DNA of 64,000 bases from Streptomyces candidus (GCF_014207445.1 NZ_JACHEM010000011.1:1-64000); one strand, 5' to 3'. Positions 34,487 to 43,608 are shown, counted from the stretch's first letter. The notes: generated by a model from the letters alone, not told the origin. Numbers and translations: made by a program.

Positions 34487-35263
34487 ATGACGGAAACAGT
34501 GCAGGACAGCGGTGTGCGGGACAGCGGCAGGGTCGCACTGGTCACCGGCGCCAGCCGGGGCATCGGCTACGGCATCGCGGAGGCGTTCGTCGCGCGCGGC
34601 GACCGGGTGTGCATCACCGGCCGCAACGAGGACGCCCTCAAGGAGGCGGTCGACAGGCTCGGTGCGGACCGGGTGATCGGCGTCGCCGGCAAGGCGCACG
34701 ACGAGAGCCACCAGGGCATCGCCGTCGAGCGGACGATGGAGGCGTTCGGCAGGGTCGACTTCCTCGTCAACAACGCGGGCACCAACCCGGTGTTCGGGCC
34801 CATGGCCGACATGGACCTGAACGTCGCCCGCAAGGTCTTCGAGACGAACGTGATCTCGGCGCTCGGCTTCGCCCAGCGCACCTGGAAGGCGTGGCAGGGC
34901 GAGAACGGCGGCGCGATCGTCAACATCGCCTCCGTGGCGGCGGTCTCGGCCTCGCCCTTCATCGGCGCGTACGGCATGAGCAAGGCCGCCATGGTCAACC
35001 TCACGCTCCAGCTGGCGCACGAGTTCGCGCCGAGGGTACGGGTGAACGCCATCGCCCCCGCGGTGGTGAAGACCAAGTTCGCCCAGGCGCTGTACGAGGG
35101 CCGGGAGGCGGAGGCGGCGGCGGCGTACCCGCTGGGCAGGCTCGGCGTCCCGGCGGACATCGGCGGGGCGGCGGCGTTCCTCACCTCCGCGCAGTCGGAC
35201 TGGGTCACCGGGCAGACACTCGTCGTCGACGGAGGCATCTTCCTCAACGCCGGAGTCGCCTGA
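34487..35263 (+). CDS. SDR oxidoreductase (second)
   Basis: Protein of 258 residues. TGASRGIG cofactor loop, NNAG, catalytic Ser/Tyr/Lys in NIASVAAVSASPFIGAYGMSKAA, and DGGIFLNAGVA at the C-terminus. It follows the first SDR in the same orientation with 50 bases between, so co-transcription is likely. Arg after the second strand (TGRNED) suggests NADP(H). The two enzymes share little sequence outside the fold and may act on consecutive steps. Substrate unknown. Confidence 0.92.
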   Translation: MTETVQDSGVRDSGRVALVTGASRGIGYGIAEAFVARGDRVCITGRNEDALKEAVDRLGADRVIGVAGKAHDESHQGIAVERTMEAFGRVDFLVNNAGTNPVFGPMADMDLNVARKVFETNVISALGFAQRTWKAWQGENGGAIVNIASVAAVSASPFIGAYGMSKAAMVNLTLQLAHEFAPRVRVNAIAPAVVKTKFAQALYEGREAEAAAAYPLGRLGVPADIGGAAAFLTSAQSDWVTGQTLVVDGGIFLNAGVA

Positions 35264-35331
35264 CGAAGCTGCCGTCAACGGCCGGCGGACCCCCCGCCGA
35301 CCGCTGACGGAATCGGGCATTCCGATATCCG

Positions 35332-35382
35332 AACGGCCTGTTGGAGCACTGTAGTTGCGCCGACAGGCCGTTGCGGTATGGT
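35332..35382 (+). promoter_or_regulatory. Promoter inside a 9-bp inverted repeat
   Basis: AACGGCCTG (35332-35340) and CAGGCCGTT (35364-35372) are perfect inverted arms. The -35 TTGCGC (35355-35360) lies in the gap and the -10 TATGGT (35377-35382) just beyond, with a 16-base spacer. A repressor bound to both arms, or a hairpin ending the SDR transcript, would each fit. Confidence 0.55.
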
Positions 35383-35415
35383 CTGCCGACCCATGGCTGA
35401 TCGAGGAGCGTGCAC

Positions 35416-37002
35416 GTGTTTGACCGGACCAGGAGTCTGCGGGCCTCCGCAGCCCTCACGTCCATAGCCCTGCTGGCTGGATGCGGGGTACTGACCGAGG
35501 ACAGTGCGGAGGCGGGAAGCATCATCACCGTCGGCACGACCAGCAAGCCCAGCACGCTCGATCCGGCCGGGGCCTGGGACGGGTCGTGGGAGCTGTACCG
35601 CAACGTGTTCCAGACCCTGCTGAGCTACCCGACGGGAAGCTCGGCGCCCGCCCCCGACGCGGCCAGAACATGCGACTTCACCGACAAGACGCACCGGGTC
35701 TTCCAGTGCGAGCTCAAGCCCGGACTGAGCTTCTCCGACGGCGCGAAGCTGGACGCCGCAGCGGTCAAGCACTCGATCGACCGGATCGTCGGGATCAAGG
35801 CCCAGGGCGGTCCGGGCGAGCTGCTCTCCAGTCTGCGTAAGGTCGAGGCACAGGGCAGCGGCAAGGTCGTCTTCCACCTGAACAAACCCGACGCGACGTT
35901 CCCGTTCGTGCTGGCCACGCCCGGCATGTCGCTGGTCAGCCCGAAGGCGTACCCGCCCGACAGGCTGCGCACCGACAACGCGCTGACCGGGTCGGGCCCG
36001 TACACCCTCCAGGCCTACCGTCCCAAGGGAGCGGACGCCGCGGCGGAGCTGGTGCGCAACGAGACGTACAAAGGCTTTGCCGACCGGCGCAACAACGCCG
36101 TCACCATCCGCTACTTCGACGACTCCGCGAAGATGGTCAAGGCGCTGGAGAACAAGGAGATCGACGCGACGTTCCGCGGTCTGACCGCCGAGCAGATCGT
36201 CGATCTGGAGGAGCGGTCGTCCGGGCCGGTGACGGTGATCGAGACACCCGGCTCGGAGATCCACTACCTGGTCTTCAACCCGAGGGACCCGAACTCCGCC
36301 AAGCCGGCCGTCCGGAAGGCGATCGCGCACCTCGTGGACCGGCCGGCCCTCGTCGAGAAGGTCTTCAAGGGCACGGCCGAGCCGCTGTACTCGATGGTGC
36401 CGCGAGGCATCGCCGGACACACCACGGACTTCTTCGACAGGTACGGGGAGCCGGACACGAAGGCGGCCAGGAACGTCCTGCGCGAGGCGGGCATCACCTC
36501 CCCCGTGAAGATGACCTTCTGGTACACCACCGACCGGTACGGGTCGTCCACCGCGCTGGAATTCGCCGAACTGAAGCGCCAGCTGGAGGCGTCCGGGCTG
36601 TTCTCCATCACCCTCGAAGGACTTCCCTGGCAGCAGTTCCAGCTCGGCGTGCAGAAGGGCACCTACCCGGTCTTCGGGCGTGGCTGGGCGCCGGACTACC
36701 CCGACGCGGACAGCTTCGTGGCGCCCTTCGTCGGTGAGCGCAACGCGATCTCCACGCCGTACAAGGTGCCCGAGATCACCAACGACCTGCTCCCCAAGTC
36801 GCGCGTCGAGGTCGACCGGAAGCGGTCCACGCAGTTCTTCGTGCGGGCCCAGAAGATCCTCATGGAGGACGTCCGGCTGCTGCCGCTGTGGCAGGGCAAG
36901 ATGTACGTCGCCGCCTCCCAGGAGATCGGCGGCACGGAGCGCGCCCTGGACCCGCAGACCGTGATGCAGGTGTGGGAGCTGTACCGCAAGACCAGCTGGT
37001 AG
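35416..37002 (+). CDS. ABC transporter substrate-binding lipoprotein (peptide/nickel type)
   Basis: Extracytoplasmic solute-binding protein (SBP_bac_5) of 528 residues. A lipoprotein signal ends in the lipobox LLAGCG at about residue 23. The mature part has the family marks PSTLDPAGAWDGS, GLSFSDGAKLDAAAVKHSI and DYPDADSFV. These bind peptides, nickel or opines. No permease or ATPase gene is adjacent, so it is an orphan that must share a transporter. GTG 35416 has GAGGAG at 35403-35408; GTG 35410 is too close to it. Confidence 0.9.
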   Translation: MFDRTRSLRASAALTSIALLAGCGVLTEDSAEAGSIITVGTTSKPSTLDPAGAWDGSWELYRNVFQTLLSYPTGSSAPAPDAARTCDFTDKTHRVFQCELKPGLSFSDGAKLDAAAVKHSIDRIVGIKAQGGPGELLSSLRKVEAQGSGKVVFHLNKPDATFPFVLATPGMSLVSPKAYPPDRLRTDNALTGSGPYTLQAYRPKGADAAAELVRNETYKGFADRRNNAVTIRYFDDSAKMVKALENKEIDATFRGLTAEQIVDLEERSSGPVTVIETPGSEIHYLVFNPRDPNSAKPAVRKAIAHLVDRPALVEKVFKGTAEPLYSMVPRGIAGHTTDFFDRYGEPDTKAARNVLREAGITSPVKMTFWYTTDRYGSSTALEFAELKRQLEASGLFSITLEGLPWQQFQLGVQKGTYPVFGRGWAPDYPDADSFVAPFVGERNAISTPYKVPEITNDLLPKSRVEVDRKRSTQFFVRAQKILMEDVRLLPLWQGKMYVAASQEIGGTERALDPQTVMQVWELYRKTSW

Positions 37003-37105
37003 ACGCGTACGCCGGTGCAGCGGCGGCCGGCGGGGCGGGCGTTGTCAGTGGTGGCCGGTAGGTTCTCTGAACAGACGAGAGACCGAGACACCGGAGGTTG
37101 TTGAC

Positions 37106-37795
37106 GTGACCGATGCCCACATGCTGCCCGAGTCCTGGCGCGGCGTCCTCGGCGGGGAACTCCAGAAGCCCTACTTCAAGGAGCTCGTGGAGTTCGTCGA
37201 GGACGAGCGGGCGAAGGGTCCGGTCTACCCGCCGCGCGAGGAGGTCTTCGCCGCGCTCGACGCCACCCCGTACGACAAGGTGAAGGTCCTGGTCCTCGGC
37301 CAGGACCCGTACCACGGCGAGGGGCAGGGCCACGGGCTGTGCTTCTCGGTGCGGCCGGGCGTCAGGACGCCGCCGTCCCTGCGCAACATCTATAAGGAGA
37401 TGCACGAGGAGCTCGGCACGCCGGTCCCGGACAACGGTTACCTGATGCCCTGGGCCGAGCAGGGCGTGCTGCTGCTCAACGCCGTGCTCACCGTCCGCAA
37501 GGGCGAGGCCAACTCGCACAAGGGCAAGGGGTGGGAGAAGTTCACCGACGCGGTGATCCGCGCGGTCGCCGACCGTCCGGACCCGGCGGTCTTCGTGCTC
37601 TGGGGCAACTACGCGCAGAAGAAGCTGCCGCTGATAGACACGGAGCGGCACGCGGTGGTGAAGGGGGCGCACCCCTCGCCGCTGTCGGCGAAGAAGTGGT
37701 TCGGCTCGCGCCCCTTCACCCAGATCAACGAGGCCGTCGCCGGACAGGGCCACGAGGCGATCGACTGGACCATCCCGGACCTGGGCGGAGCCTGA
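37106..37795 (+). CDS. ung: Uracil-DNA glycosylase
   Basis: Family 1 uracil-DNA glycosylase of 229 residues. It removes uracil from DNA in base excision repair. The catalytic motif GQDPYHGEGQGHG (D67) and the C-terminal HPSPLSAKKWFG loop are both intact. Length is typical. GTG 37106 follows GGAGG. It stands between unrelated genes; an imperfect palindrome after the stop may be a terminator. Confidence 0.96.
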   Translation: MTDAHMLPESWRGVLGGELQKPYFKELVEFVEDERAKGPVYPPREEVFAALDATPYDKVKVLVLGQDPYHGEGQGHGLCFSVRPGVRTPPSLRNIYKEMHEELGTPVPDNGYLMPWAEQGVLLLNAVLTVRKGEANSHKGKGWEKFTDAVIRAVADRPDPAVFVLWGNYAQKKLPLIDTERHAVVKGAHPSPLSAKKWFGSRPFTQINEAVAGQGHEAIDWTIPDLGGA

Positions 37796-37825
37796 GCCGG
37801 ATCACCGCCGCGGGCGGCTAACTTT

Positions 37826-37853
37826 TCCGGTACGCCGTACAGGGCGTACCGGA
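37826..37853. terminator. Hairpin between ung and the following gene
   Basis: CCGGTACGCC (37827-37836) pairs perfectly with GGCGTACCGG (37843-37852); an outer T-A pair makes 11 bp. It could end ung transcription. A TAACTT hexamer just upstream (37819-37824) means it could instead be an operator for the next gene. Confidence 0.5.
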
Positions 37854-37879
37854 GCAGCAGCGGGCAGCGGAGGCCGACG

Positions 37880-38341
37880 ATGGAGCAGCGGGAGGCGTCC
37901 CCTGACGCCGTGACGACACGGATCGGGCAGACGGCGATCCTGCTCCACGCCGGAGACCGGCAGGAGGCGCGCAGCAGGTTCGGTGCCCTCTGGGCGGAGA
38001 TCGGCGCCTCCGGTGATGCCCGCCACCGCTGCCTGCTCGCGCACTACATGGCGGACGCGCAGGACGACCCGCGGGACGAACTGCTGTGGGACCTGCGGGC
38101 GCTGGCAGCCGCCGACGACGCGGCGGACCCCGTGGGCACCGGCGCGACGGAACTGCGCGGCTTCTATCCGTCGCTGCACCTCAACCTCGCGACGGCCTAT
38201 GCGAAGCTCGGCCGCCGGGAGGCGGCCCGCAGCCACCTGCGCTCGGCGAGGATCCTGTGCGACGCCCTCGCCGACGACGTTTACGGGCAGGGTGTCCGCG
38301 CGGCGATCGGACGGCTGGACGCGCGGCTGGCGGGGGACTGA
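37880..38341 (+). CDS. Hypothetical helical-repeat protein (TPR-like)
   Basis: Protein of 153 residues, almost all alpha-helical, with spaced Ala/Gly/Leu positions like tetratricopeptide repeats (LHLNLATAYAKLGRREAARSHL is the clearest unit). It probably mediates protein contacts. No enzyme motif, signal or membrane helix. ATG 37880 is preceded by GGAGG within GCGGAGGCCGACG. Family not named. Confidence 0.72.
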   Translation: MEQREASPDAVTTRIGQTAILLHAGDRQEARSRFGALWAEIGASGDARHRCLLAHYMADAQDDPRDELLWDLRALAAADDAADPVGTGATELRGFYPSLHLNLATAYAKLGRREAARSHLRSARILCDALADDVYGQGVRAAIGRLDARLAGD

Positions 38342-38498
38342 CCCCGGCCCCCCCGCCCCCGGCCGTGGCGTGCCGCAGCCACGCGCCCAGGCCCTCGTGC
38401 CTCACCTCCGGTACGTGGGCCCTGCCGCCTCGGCCCCGCGTGCCCCGGTCTCTCCGTACGCGGCCACGAAGATCACCCGCCGTACGCCGCCCCGAAGG

Positions 38499-39101
38499 TC
38501 ACCCCCCGTACGTCTCCCGGCAGATGCGTGCCTCGGGGCTGTTCGCCTTCCAACCGCCGTAACCGGTGCCGAGGGCGCAGACGCCGGCACCCGTGACCGG
38601 GACCTTCGGCAGCTCCGGTGCGGGATTCGCCTTCCGCTTGCGTTTCGCCGATCCGCGTCCGGGGTCGTCGCGGGACTTGTGCCCGGTTTCCTTCCCGGAC
38701 TTGCGCGCGGACGGGTGGCCCGGATCGGGCCGGTCGGCGGTGGCCCCGCGTGCGGGCGGTTCGGCACGCTTCGGCTCCGAACGGCCGACGGCCCCGGGCA
38801 CCGCCCCCTGATCCGCCCGCCGTGCGGTGGGCCGCCGGGGCTCGGGCAGCTGTTCTGTCGGCAGCAGGGCCGCTTCGAGTACTTCGCGTACCGGGGCCTC
38901 CACGAGCCGCTCGGGCTGCCCGCCCTGGCCGGCGGGCTGCTGCGGGCGCGGCGCCGACGGCTGGGAGGCGGGGGGCTGCTGCGGGGCGGCGGGGGAACCG
39001 TTGGGTCCTGTTCCGGCGGCCATGCAGCCCGAAGCGGCGGTCACGGCCACCCCCACCAGGAACGTCGCTGCGGTTCTCGTCACGGTTCTTGTTCGATGCA
39101 C
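38499..39101 (-). CDS. Hypothetical lipoprotein, proline-rich
   Basis: Protein of about 200 residues. A basic N-terminus and hydrophobic core (TAATFLVGVAVTAASGC) end in a lipobox-like cysteine. A long Pro/Gln/Arg/Lys-rich disordered region follows, and the last 30 residues are folded and Cys-containing (VCALGTGYGGWK, then ARICRETYGG). It resembles a cell-wall-spanning anchor with a small C-terminal domain. The start is uncertain; GTG 39101 gives the best signal peptide, ATG 39200 would bury it. Function unknown. Confidence 0.62.
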   Translation of the reverse strand: MHRTRTVTRTAATFLVGVAVTAASGCMAAGTGPNGSPAAPQQPPASQPSAPRPQQPAGQGGQPERLVEAPVREVLEAALLPTEQLPEPRRPTARRADQGAVPGAVGRSEPKRAEPPARGATADRPDPGHPSARKSGKETGHKSRDDPGRGSAKRKRKANPAPELPKVPVTGAGVCALGTGYGGWKANSPEARICRETYGG

Positions 39102-39216
39102 GCGCGCAACTCTGCTGATCGCGGACCCGGTTGGGGAAGCCGGAAGGCCGATATTGGCCCGCACGAGTGACGAATCGGTCACGATGGACGTGCCGGGCAT
39201 CCCGCGCCCCAGTCGT

Positions 39217-39855
39217 TCACGTGCCGAGCATCCCGCGCAACAGCTCCGCGAAGCCCGTGCGGAGTTCCTCCTCGGTGGGTACGGCCGAGTGGTAGGAGCC
39301 CGCCGCGCACGAGAACATCAGCCCTTCGACCCAGGCGATCAGGGACAGCGCATGCCGTTGCGGTTCCCTTGATCCGGCCGCGGTCATCATCGCCTCCATC
39401 GGCTCCCGGAACCGGGCCTTCCCCGCCGTGTCGTAGAACTCCCGCAGTTCGGGCCGCCGGGTGGCTTCGAGGGCCAGTTCGTAGCGGGCCACGAGCATGT
39501 CGCGGTGCCCGCTCAGGTGCCGGTGCAGCACCGCTGCGAGCGTTTCGGGCAGGTCCGCGGTGCTCGCGCCGGGGCCGCCCGGCAGGGCGGCGAGGCCGAG
39601 CACGCGTGCCTCCAGCACGGCGAGGCGCTGCGTCGCCGCCTCCAGCAGTGCCTGCCGGGTGCGTGCGTGGTTGGACGTGGAGCCCTGGGGCAGCCCGGCG
39701 GCCTCGTCGACGGCACGGTGGGTGAGCCCGCGCATCCCCCGCTCGACCAGGATTTTCAGCGCGGCGTCGGCGATCAGGTCCGCGCGCGGGGAAGCGGCGG
39801 CGGAGGGGGCGCCGGAGGCCCGCGACGAGGTGGCGGAGGAGGTGCGAGCGGTCAT
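39217..39855 (-). CDS. TetR-family repressor
   Basis: Protein of 212 residues. After a 25-residue Ser/Ala leader the TetR helix-turn-helix reads LIADAALKILVERGMRGLTH then AVDEAAGLPQGSTSNHARTR, and a ligand-binding C-terminal half follows. TAGGTT on the minus strand six bases before the ATG indicates a leaderless transcript. Divergent from the monooxygenase operon; two TACTAC-type palindromes in the gap are the expected operators. Confidence 0.9.
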   Translation of the reverse strand: MTARTSSATSSRASGAPSAAASPRADLIADAALKILVERGMRGLTHRAVDEAAGLPQGSTSNHARTRQALLEAATQRLAVLEARVLGLAALPGGPGASTADLPETLAAVLHRHLSGHRDMLVARYELALEATRRPELREFYDTAGKARFREPMEAMMTAAGSREPQRHALSLIAWVEGLMFSCAAGSYHSAVPTEEELRTGFAELLRGMLGT

Positions 39856-39874
39856 GGGGCAAACCTACCGCGCT

Positions 39875-39890
39875 TACTACGGGTGTAGTA
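39875..39890. promoter_or_regulatory. TetR operator site 1
   Basis: TACTAC-GGGT-GTAGTA: six perfectly inverted bases on each side of four. It overlaps the -35 region for the repressor gene. Confidence 0.7.
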
Positions 39891-39904
39891 GCGTCTGGGC
39901 CGTC

Positions 39905-39918
39905 ACTACGGATGTAGT
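39905..39918. promoter_or_regulatory. TetR operator site 2
   Basis: ACTAC-GGAT-GTAGT, matching site 1 at ten of ten arm positions. Centre-to-centre distance from site 1 is about 29 bases, nearly three helical turns. It lies next to the start of the monooxygenase transcript. Confidence 0.7.
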
Positions 39919-39933
39919 CGCCCAGGAGGAGTC

Positions 39934-41166
39934 ATGTCCCCACAGCGTCCCGGCCACGCGGTGGTCATCGGTAGCGGAATCGGCGGCCTCACCGCCGCCC
40001 TCGCCCTCCACCAGCGCGGTCTGCGGGTCACCGTCCTGGAGCGGGCCGCCTCCCTGGAGCCGGTCGGCGCCGGGATCGGGCTGGCCCCCAACGCACTGCG
40101 CGCACTCGACGTCGTCGGCCTCGGCGACACCGTCCGCCGCCTCGCCGCCTGGCAGGGCCCCGGCGGCGTACGCACACCGGGCGGCCGTTGGCTCGCCCGT
40201 ACGGACAGCTCGGCGGCCGTCCGGCGGTTCGGCGACCCGCTGGTCCTCGTCCACCGGGCCACCCTCGTCGAGGCGCTCGCCGCCCGGCTGCCCGACCGCA
40301 CGATCCGTACCGGGACCCCCGCCGAGCTGGTCGACAGAGGAGCGGTCGACGGCAGGCCCGCGGTCGTCCGCACCCCCGACGGCGACCTGGAGGCCGACCT
40401 CGTCGTCGGAGCCGACGGCATCCGGTCCGGCGTGCGCGGCGCCCTCTTCCCCGAGCACCCCGGCATCACGTACGCGGGGTTCACCGCCTGGCGCGTCGTC
40501 GTGCCCGCCCCCGCGGAGCCCTTCGCGCCGCACGAGACCTGGGGCCGCGGACAGATCTGGGGCACCCAGCCGCTCAAGGACGGCCGGATCTACGCGTACG
40601 CCGCGGCAGCCGCCCCCGCCGGGGAACGCAGCCCCGACGGCGAGAAGGCCGAGCTGCTGCGCAGGTACGCCCCCTGGCACCACCCCGTCCCGCAGATCCT
40701 CGACGCCGCCACCGACGCGACGCTGCTGCGCGGCGACGTGCACCACATGAACATCCCGCTCCCCGCGCACCACCGGGGCCGCACCGTCCTGATCGGCGAC
40801 GCCGCGCACGCGATGTGCCCGGCGCTGGGGCAGGGCGGCAACCAGGCCGTCGAGGACGGCATCGTCCTCGCCCACCACGTGGGGCCGGCCGGCGATCTCG
40901 GCGCGGCCCTCGCCGCGTACACCGCCGACCGGCTGCCCCGCACCACCGGCATCGTCCGCAAGTCCGCCCGGGTCGCCCGGCTGACGATGCTCAGCGGCAC
41001 GACCGCCGTCGGCCTGCGGGACGGCATGACGACCCTCGCCCGCTTCGCTCCCGGCCTCGCGCTGCGCACCTTCGACGGGATCGCCGACTGGCGCCCGCCG
41101 CAGCGCACGTATGCTGCCCCCACACCCGTTCACCAGGCACGACGACAGGAAGAGGGACACCCGTGA
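39934..41166 (+). CDS. FAD-dependent monooxygenase
   Basis: Class A flavoprotein monooxygenase of 410 residues. FAD motif VIGSGIGGLTAALALHQRG (GxGxxG), then DG motif VVGADGIRSGVR, and GDAAHAMCPALGQGGNQAVED binding FAD ribityl. It hydroxylates an aromatic or similar compound using NAD(P)H. It is divergent from a TetR repressor and overlaps a Gfo/Idh gene by four bases (GTGA), so it is an inducible two-gene operon. The inducer and substrate are not evident. AGGAGG precedes the ATG. Confidence 0.92.
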   Translation: MSPQRPGHAVVIGSGIGGLTAALALHQRGLRVTVLERAASLEPVGAGIGLAPNALRALDVVGLGDTVRRLAAWQGPGGVRTPGGRWLARTDSSAAVRRFGDPLVLVHRATLVEALAARLPDRTIRTGTPAELVDRGAVDGRPAVVRTPDGDLEADLVVGADGIRSGVRGALFPEHPGITYAGFTAWRVVVPAPAEPFAPHETWGRGQIWGTQPLKDGRIYAYAAAAAPAGERSPDGEKAELLRRYAPWHHPVPQILDAATDATLLRGDVHHMNIPLPAHHRGRTVLIGDAAHAMCPALGQGGNQAVEDGIVLAHHVGPAGDLGAALAAYTADRLPRTTGIVRKSARVARLTMLSGTTAVGLRDGMTTLARFAPGLALRTFDGIADWRPPQRTYAAPTPVHQARRQEEGHP

Positions 41167-42068
41167 AGGTCGGCGTCATCGGGCTCGGAGACATCGCGCA
41201 GAAGGCGTACCTGCCGGTCTTCGCCACCCTGCCGGACACGGAACTGCACCTCCAGACCCGTACCCCCGCAACCCTGGCCCGGGTCGCCGAGGCGCACCGG
41301 ATCCCCGCCGAGCGCACGCACACCGACCTCGAAGGACTGCTGGCCCACAAGCCGGACGCCGCGTTCGTGCACGCGTCGACCAGCGCCCACCCGGAGATCG
41401 TCACCCGGCTCCTGGAGGCGGGCGTCCCCACGTACGTCGACAAGCCCCTCGCGTACGAACTCCACGACTCCGTACGCCTGGTGCAGCTCGCCGAGCAGCG
41501 CGGCGTCAGCCTCGCCGTCGGCTTCAACCGGCGCCTCGCCCCCGGCTACGCCCAGTGCGCCGAGCACCCGCGCGACCTGATCCTCATGCAGAAGAACCGG
41601 GTGGGACTGCCCGAGGACCCGCGCACCTTCGTCCTCGACGACTTCATCCACGTCGTGGACACCCTGCGCTTCCTGGCCCCCGGCGAGATCGACCACGTCG
41701 ACGTGCGGACCCGGTCGGCCGAGGGCCTCCTGCACCACGTGGTCCTCCAGCTTTCCGGCGACGGCTTCACCGCCATCGGCACCATGAACCGGATGAGCGG
41801 CTCCACCGAGGAGATCCTCGAAGTCTCCGGCCGCGACACCAAGCGACAGGTCCTCAACCTCGCCGAGGTCGTCGACCACAAGGGCCAGCCGAGCGTCCGC
41901 CGGCGCGGCGACTGGGTGCCGGTCGCCCGCCAGCGCGGCATCGAGCAGGCCGTCACCGGCTTCCTCGACGCCGTCCGCGCCGGAAAGCCGCTCAGCGCAC
42001 GGGACGCGCTGGCGACCCACGAGCTGTGCGAGCGGATCGTACGGACGGCCGTGGAGCAGGCTTCCTGA
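41163..42068 (+). CDS. Gfo/Idh/MocA family oxidoreductase
   Basis: Protein of 301 residues. N-terminal Rossmann domain VGVIGLGDIAQKAYLPV, the conserved KPLA loop (DKPLAYEL), and a C-terminal alpha/beta domain. It reduces or oxidises sugars or other small molecules with NAD(P). The GTG at 41163 overlaps the monooxygenase stop, and the two are likely co-translated. Its 3' end overlaps the convergent lnt gene by 77 bases (41992-42068). Short for the family (about 330-360). Confidence 0.9.
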   Translation: MKVGVIGLGDIAQKAYLPVFATLPDTELHLQTRTPATLARVAEAHRIPAERTHTDLEGLLAHKPDAAFVHASTSAHPEIVTRLLEAGVPTYVDKPLAYELHDSVRLVQLAEQRGVSLAVGFNRRLAPGYAQCAEHPRDLILMQKNRVGLPEDPRTFVLDDFIHVVDTLRFLAPGEIDHVDVRTRSAEGLLHHVVLQLSGDGFTAIGTMNRMSGSTEEILEVSGRDTKRQVLNLAEVVDHKGQPSVRRRGDWVPVARQRGIEQAVTGFLDAVRAGKPLSARDALATHELCERIVRTAVEQAS

Positions 42069-43608
42069 GGCTGCGCACCCCCTCCGTCGCGAGCAGCAGC
42101 GCCAGCGCGCACATCGCGAGCGGGACGGCCCAGTTGCCGTACCGCGCATACGGGGTGAGGCCGCGCGAGAGCGGTACGTCGTACACGGCGGCCGCGCTGC
42201 GGTCCGTGCCCAGCGGCTCGCCCACCCGGGAGCCGCCCGGCCCGTACACCGTGCTGACCCCGGTCAGCGTGGCGTGCACCATCGGCCGCCCGGTCTCCGC
42301 GGCCCGCAGCGCCGCCAGCGAGGCGTGCTGCCGCGGGGCCCAGCTCCCCTGGAAGGTGGACGTTGCGGACTGGGCGACCAGCACCTGCGCGCCGTCCCGC
42401 ACCAGCCGCCGGCTCATGTCGGGGAAGGCGGACTCGAAACAGACGAGCGGACCCAGCCGCAGCCCGTTCCGCAGCGGCATCACCACCTGGCGCGTGCCGC
42501 GCAGCCGGTCCTCGCCCGCCGCCCTGCCGACGGAGGTCGCCCAGCCGAGCACGGCGCGGGCCGGGACGTACTCGCCGAACGGGACGAGCCGCATCTTGTC
42601 GTAGCGCGCTTTTGCCGGACCCTCCGGGCCCACCAGGATCGACGACTTGTAGATCCCGGACCGGTCGGAGCGCCGGGCGTCGACATTGACGAGGACGTCC
42701 GCACCGACCAGCCGGGACAGCGCGGCGAGCCGTTCCGCCACGTCGGGGCGGGCCGTCAGGTCCTCGCCGACGCTGCTCTCGCCCCACACGACCAGGTCGA
42801 CCCGTTGTCCGGCGAGCGTTCGGGTCAGCTCTTCGCCGCGTGCCAGCCGCCGCTCGGCGGAGCCGGCGCCGTCGAACACCCCCGGCTGCACGACGGCGAC
42901 CCGGGCCGTGCGGACGTGCGCCGGCCGCGGGGCCCAGAGCCAGCTAGCACCCACCAGGAGGACGCAGGCCACCAGAGCGGACCCGGCGGCGGTACGGGCG
43001 TACGGCAGCGTCAGCAGCACCACCAGAGCGGTGTTGACGGCCACCACCAGCAGACCGACCAGCCAGACCCCGCCGAGCGAGGCGAGCCGCAACCCGGCGG
43101 TGACCTCCCACTGCGACGAGCCGAGCAGCCCCCACGGGCCGCCCAGCCCCTCCCAGGAACGGGCGAGTTCCACCATCAGCCAGCCGGACGGGAGCAGGAC
43201 GACCGCGGCGAGGGCGCGGGGCACGGCCGGCCTGCCGCCGAGCATCAGCCGTACCAGCCACCCCCACGGCAACCACAACAGCCCCACCAGAGCCGCCAGT
43301 GCGAAAGTGAACACGTGCAGACTCGGCAGCAGCCAGTGGTGCACGGCGACGACGAACCCGGCCCCGCCCAGCCACCCGTCCAGCGCGGCCCGCCGCCCGG
43401 ACGGAGCCGACCGGGCCAGCAGCATCCACGGCACCAGGGCGACGTACGCGACCCACCACAGCCCCGGGGCGGGGAAGGCCAGCGCGGGCAGCGCCCCGGC
43501 CCCGACGGCCGCCGCGCCCCGCCCACCGCGCGAGGCGAGGACGCGCTGCGCGCGGGCGGCGGGCGGCCCCTGCCGGGGACCGCGGCCGGGCGTCCAGCGC
43601 TTCGGCAT
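41992..43608 (-). CDS. lnt: Apolipoprotein N-acyltransferase
   Basis: Integral membrane enzyme of 538 residues. It adds the third acyl chain to the N-terminal cysteine of lipoproteins. The C-terminal nitrilase-like domain has the catalytic triad: E277 (VVWGESSV), K338 (YDKMRLVPFGEYVP) and C390 (LVCFESAF). About eight N-terminal helices anchor it. ATG 43608 is preceded by GAGGAGG on the minus strand; the in-frame extension to 43809 crosses a tandem repeat and is rejected. Streptomycetes keep Lnt homologues although they are Gram-positive. Confidence 0.92.
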   Translation of the reverse strand: MPKRWTPGRGPRQGPPAARAQRVLASRGGRGAAAVGAGALPALAFPAPGLWWVAYVALVPWMLLARSAPSGRRAALDGWLGGAGFVVAVHHWLLPSLHVFTFALAALVGLLWLPWGWLVRLMLGGRPAVPRALAAVVLLPSGWLMVELARSWEGLGGPWGLLGSSQWEVTAGLRLASLGGVWLVGLLVVAVNTALVVLLTLPYARTAAGSALVACVLLVGASWLWAPRPAHVRTARVAVVQPGVFDGAGSAERRLARGEELTRTLAGQRVDLVVWGESSVGEDLTARPDVAERLAALSRLVGADVLVNVDARRSDRSGIYKSSILVGPEGPAKARYDKMRLVPFGEYVPARAVLGWATSVGRAAGEDRLRGTRQVVMPLRNGLRLGPLVCFESAFPDMSRRLVRDGAQVLVAQSATSTFQGSWAPRQHASLAALRAAETGRPMVHATLTGVSTVYGPGGSRVGEPLGTDRSAAAVYDVPLSRGLTPYARYGNWAVPLAMCALALLLATEGVRSLRKPAPRPSVRSARTARGSPARPVR

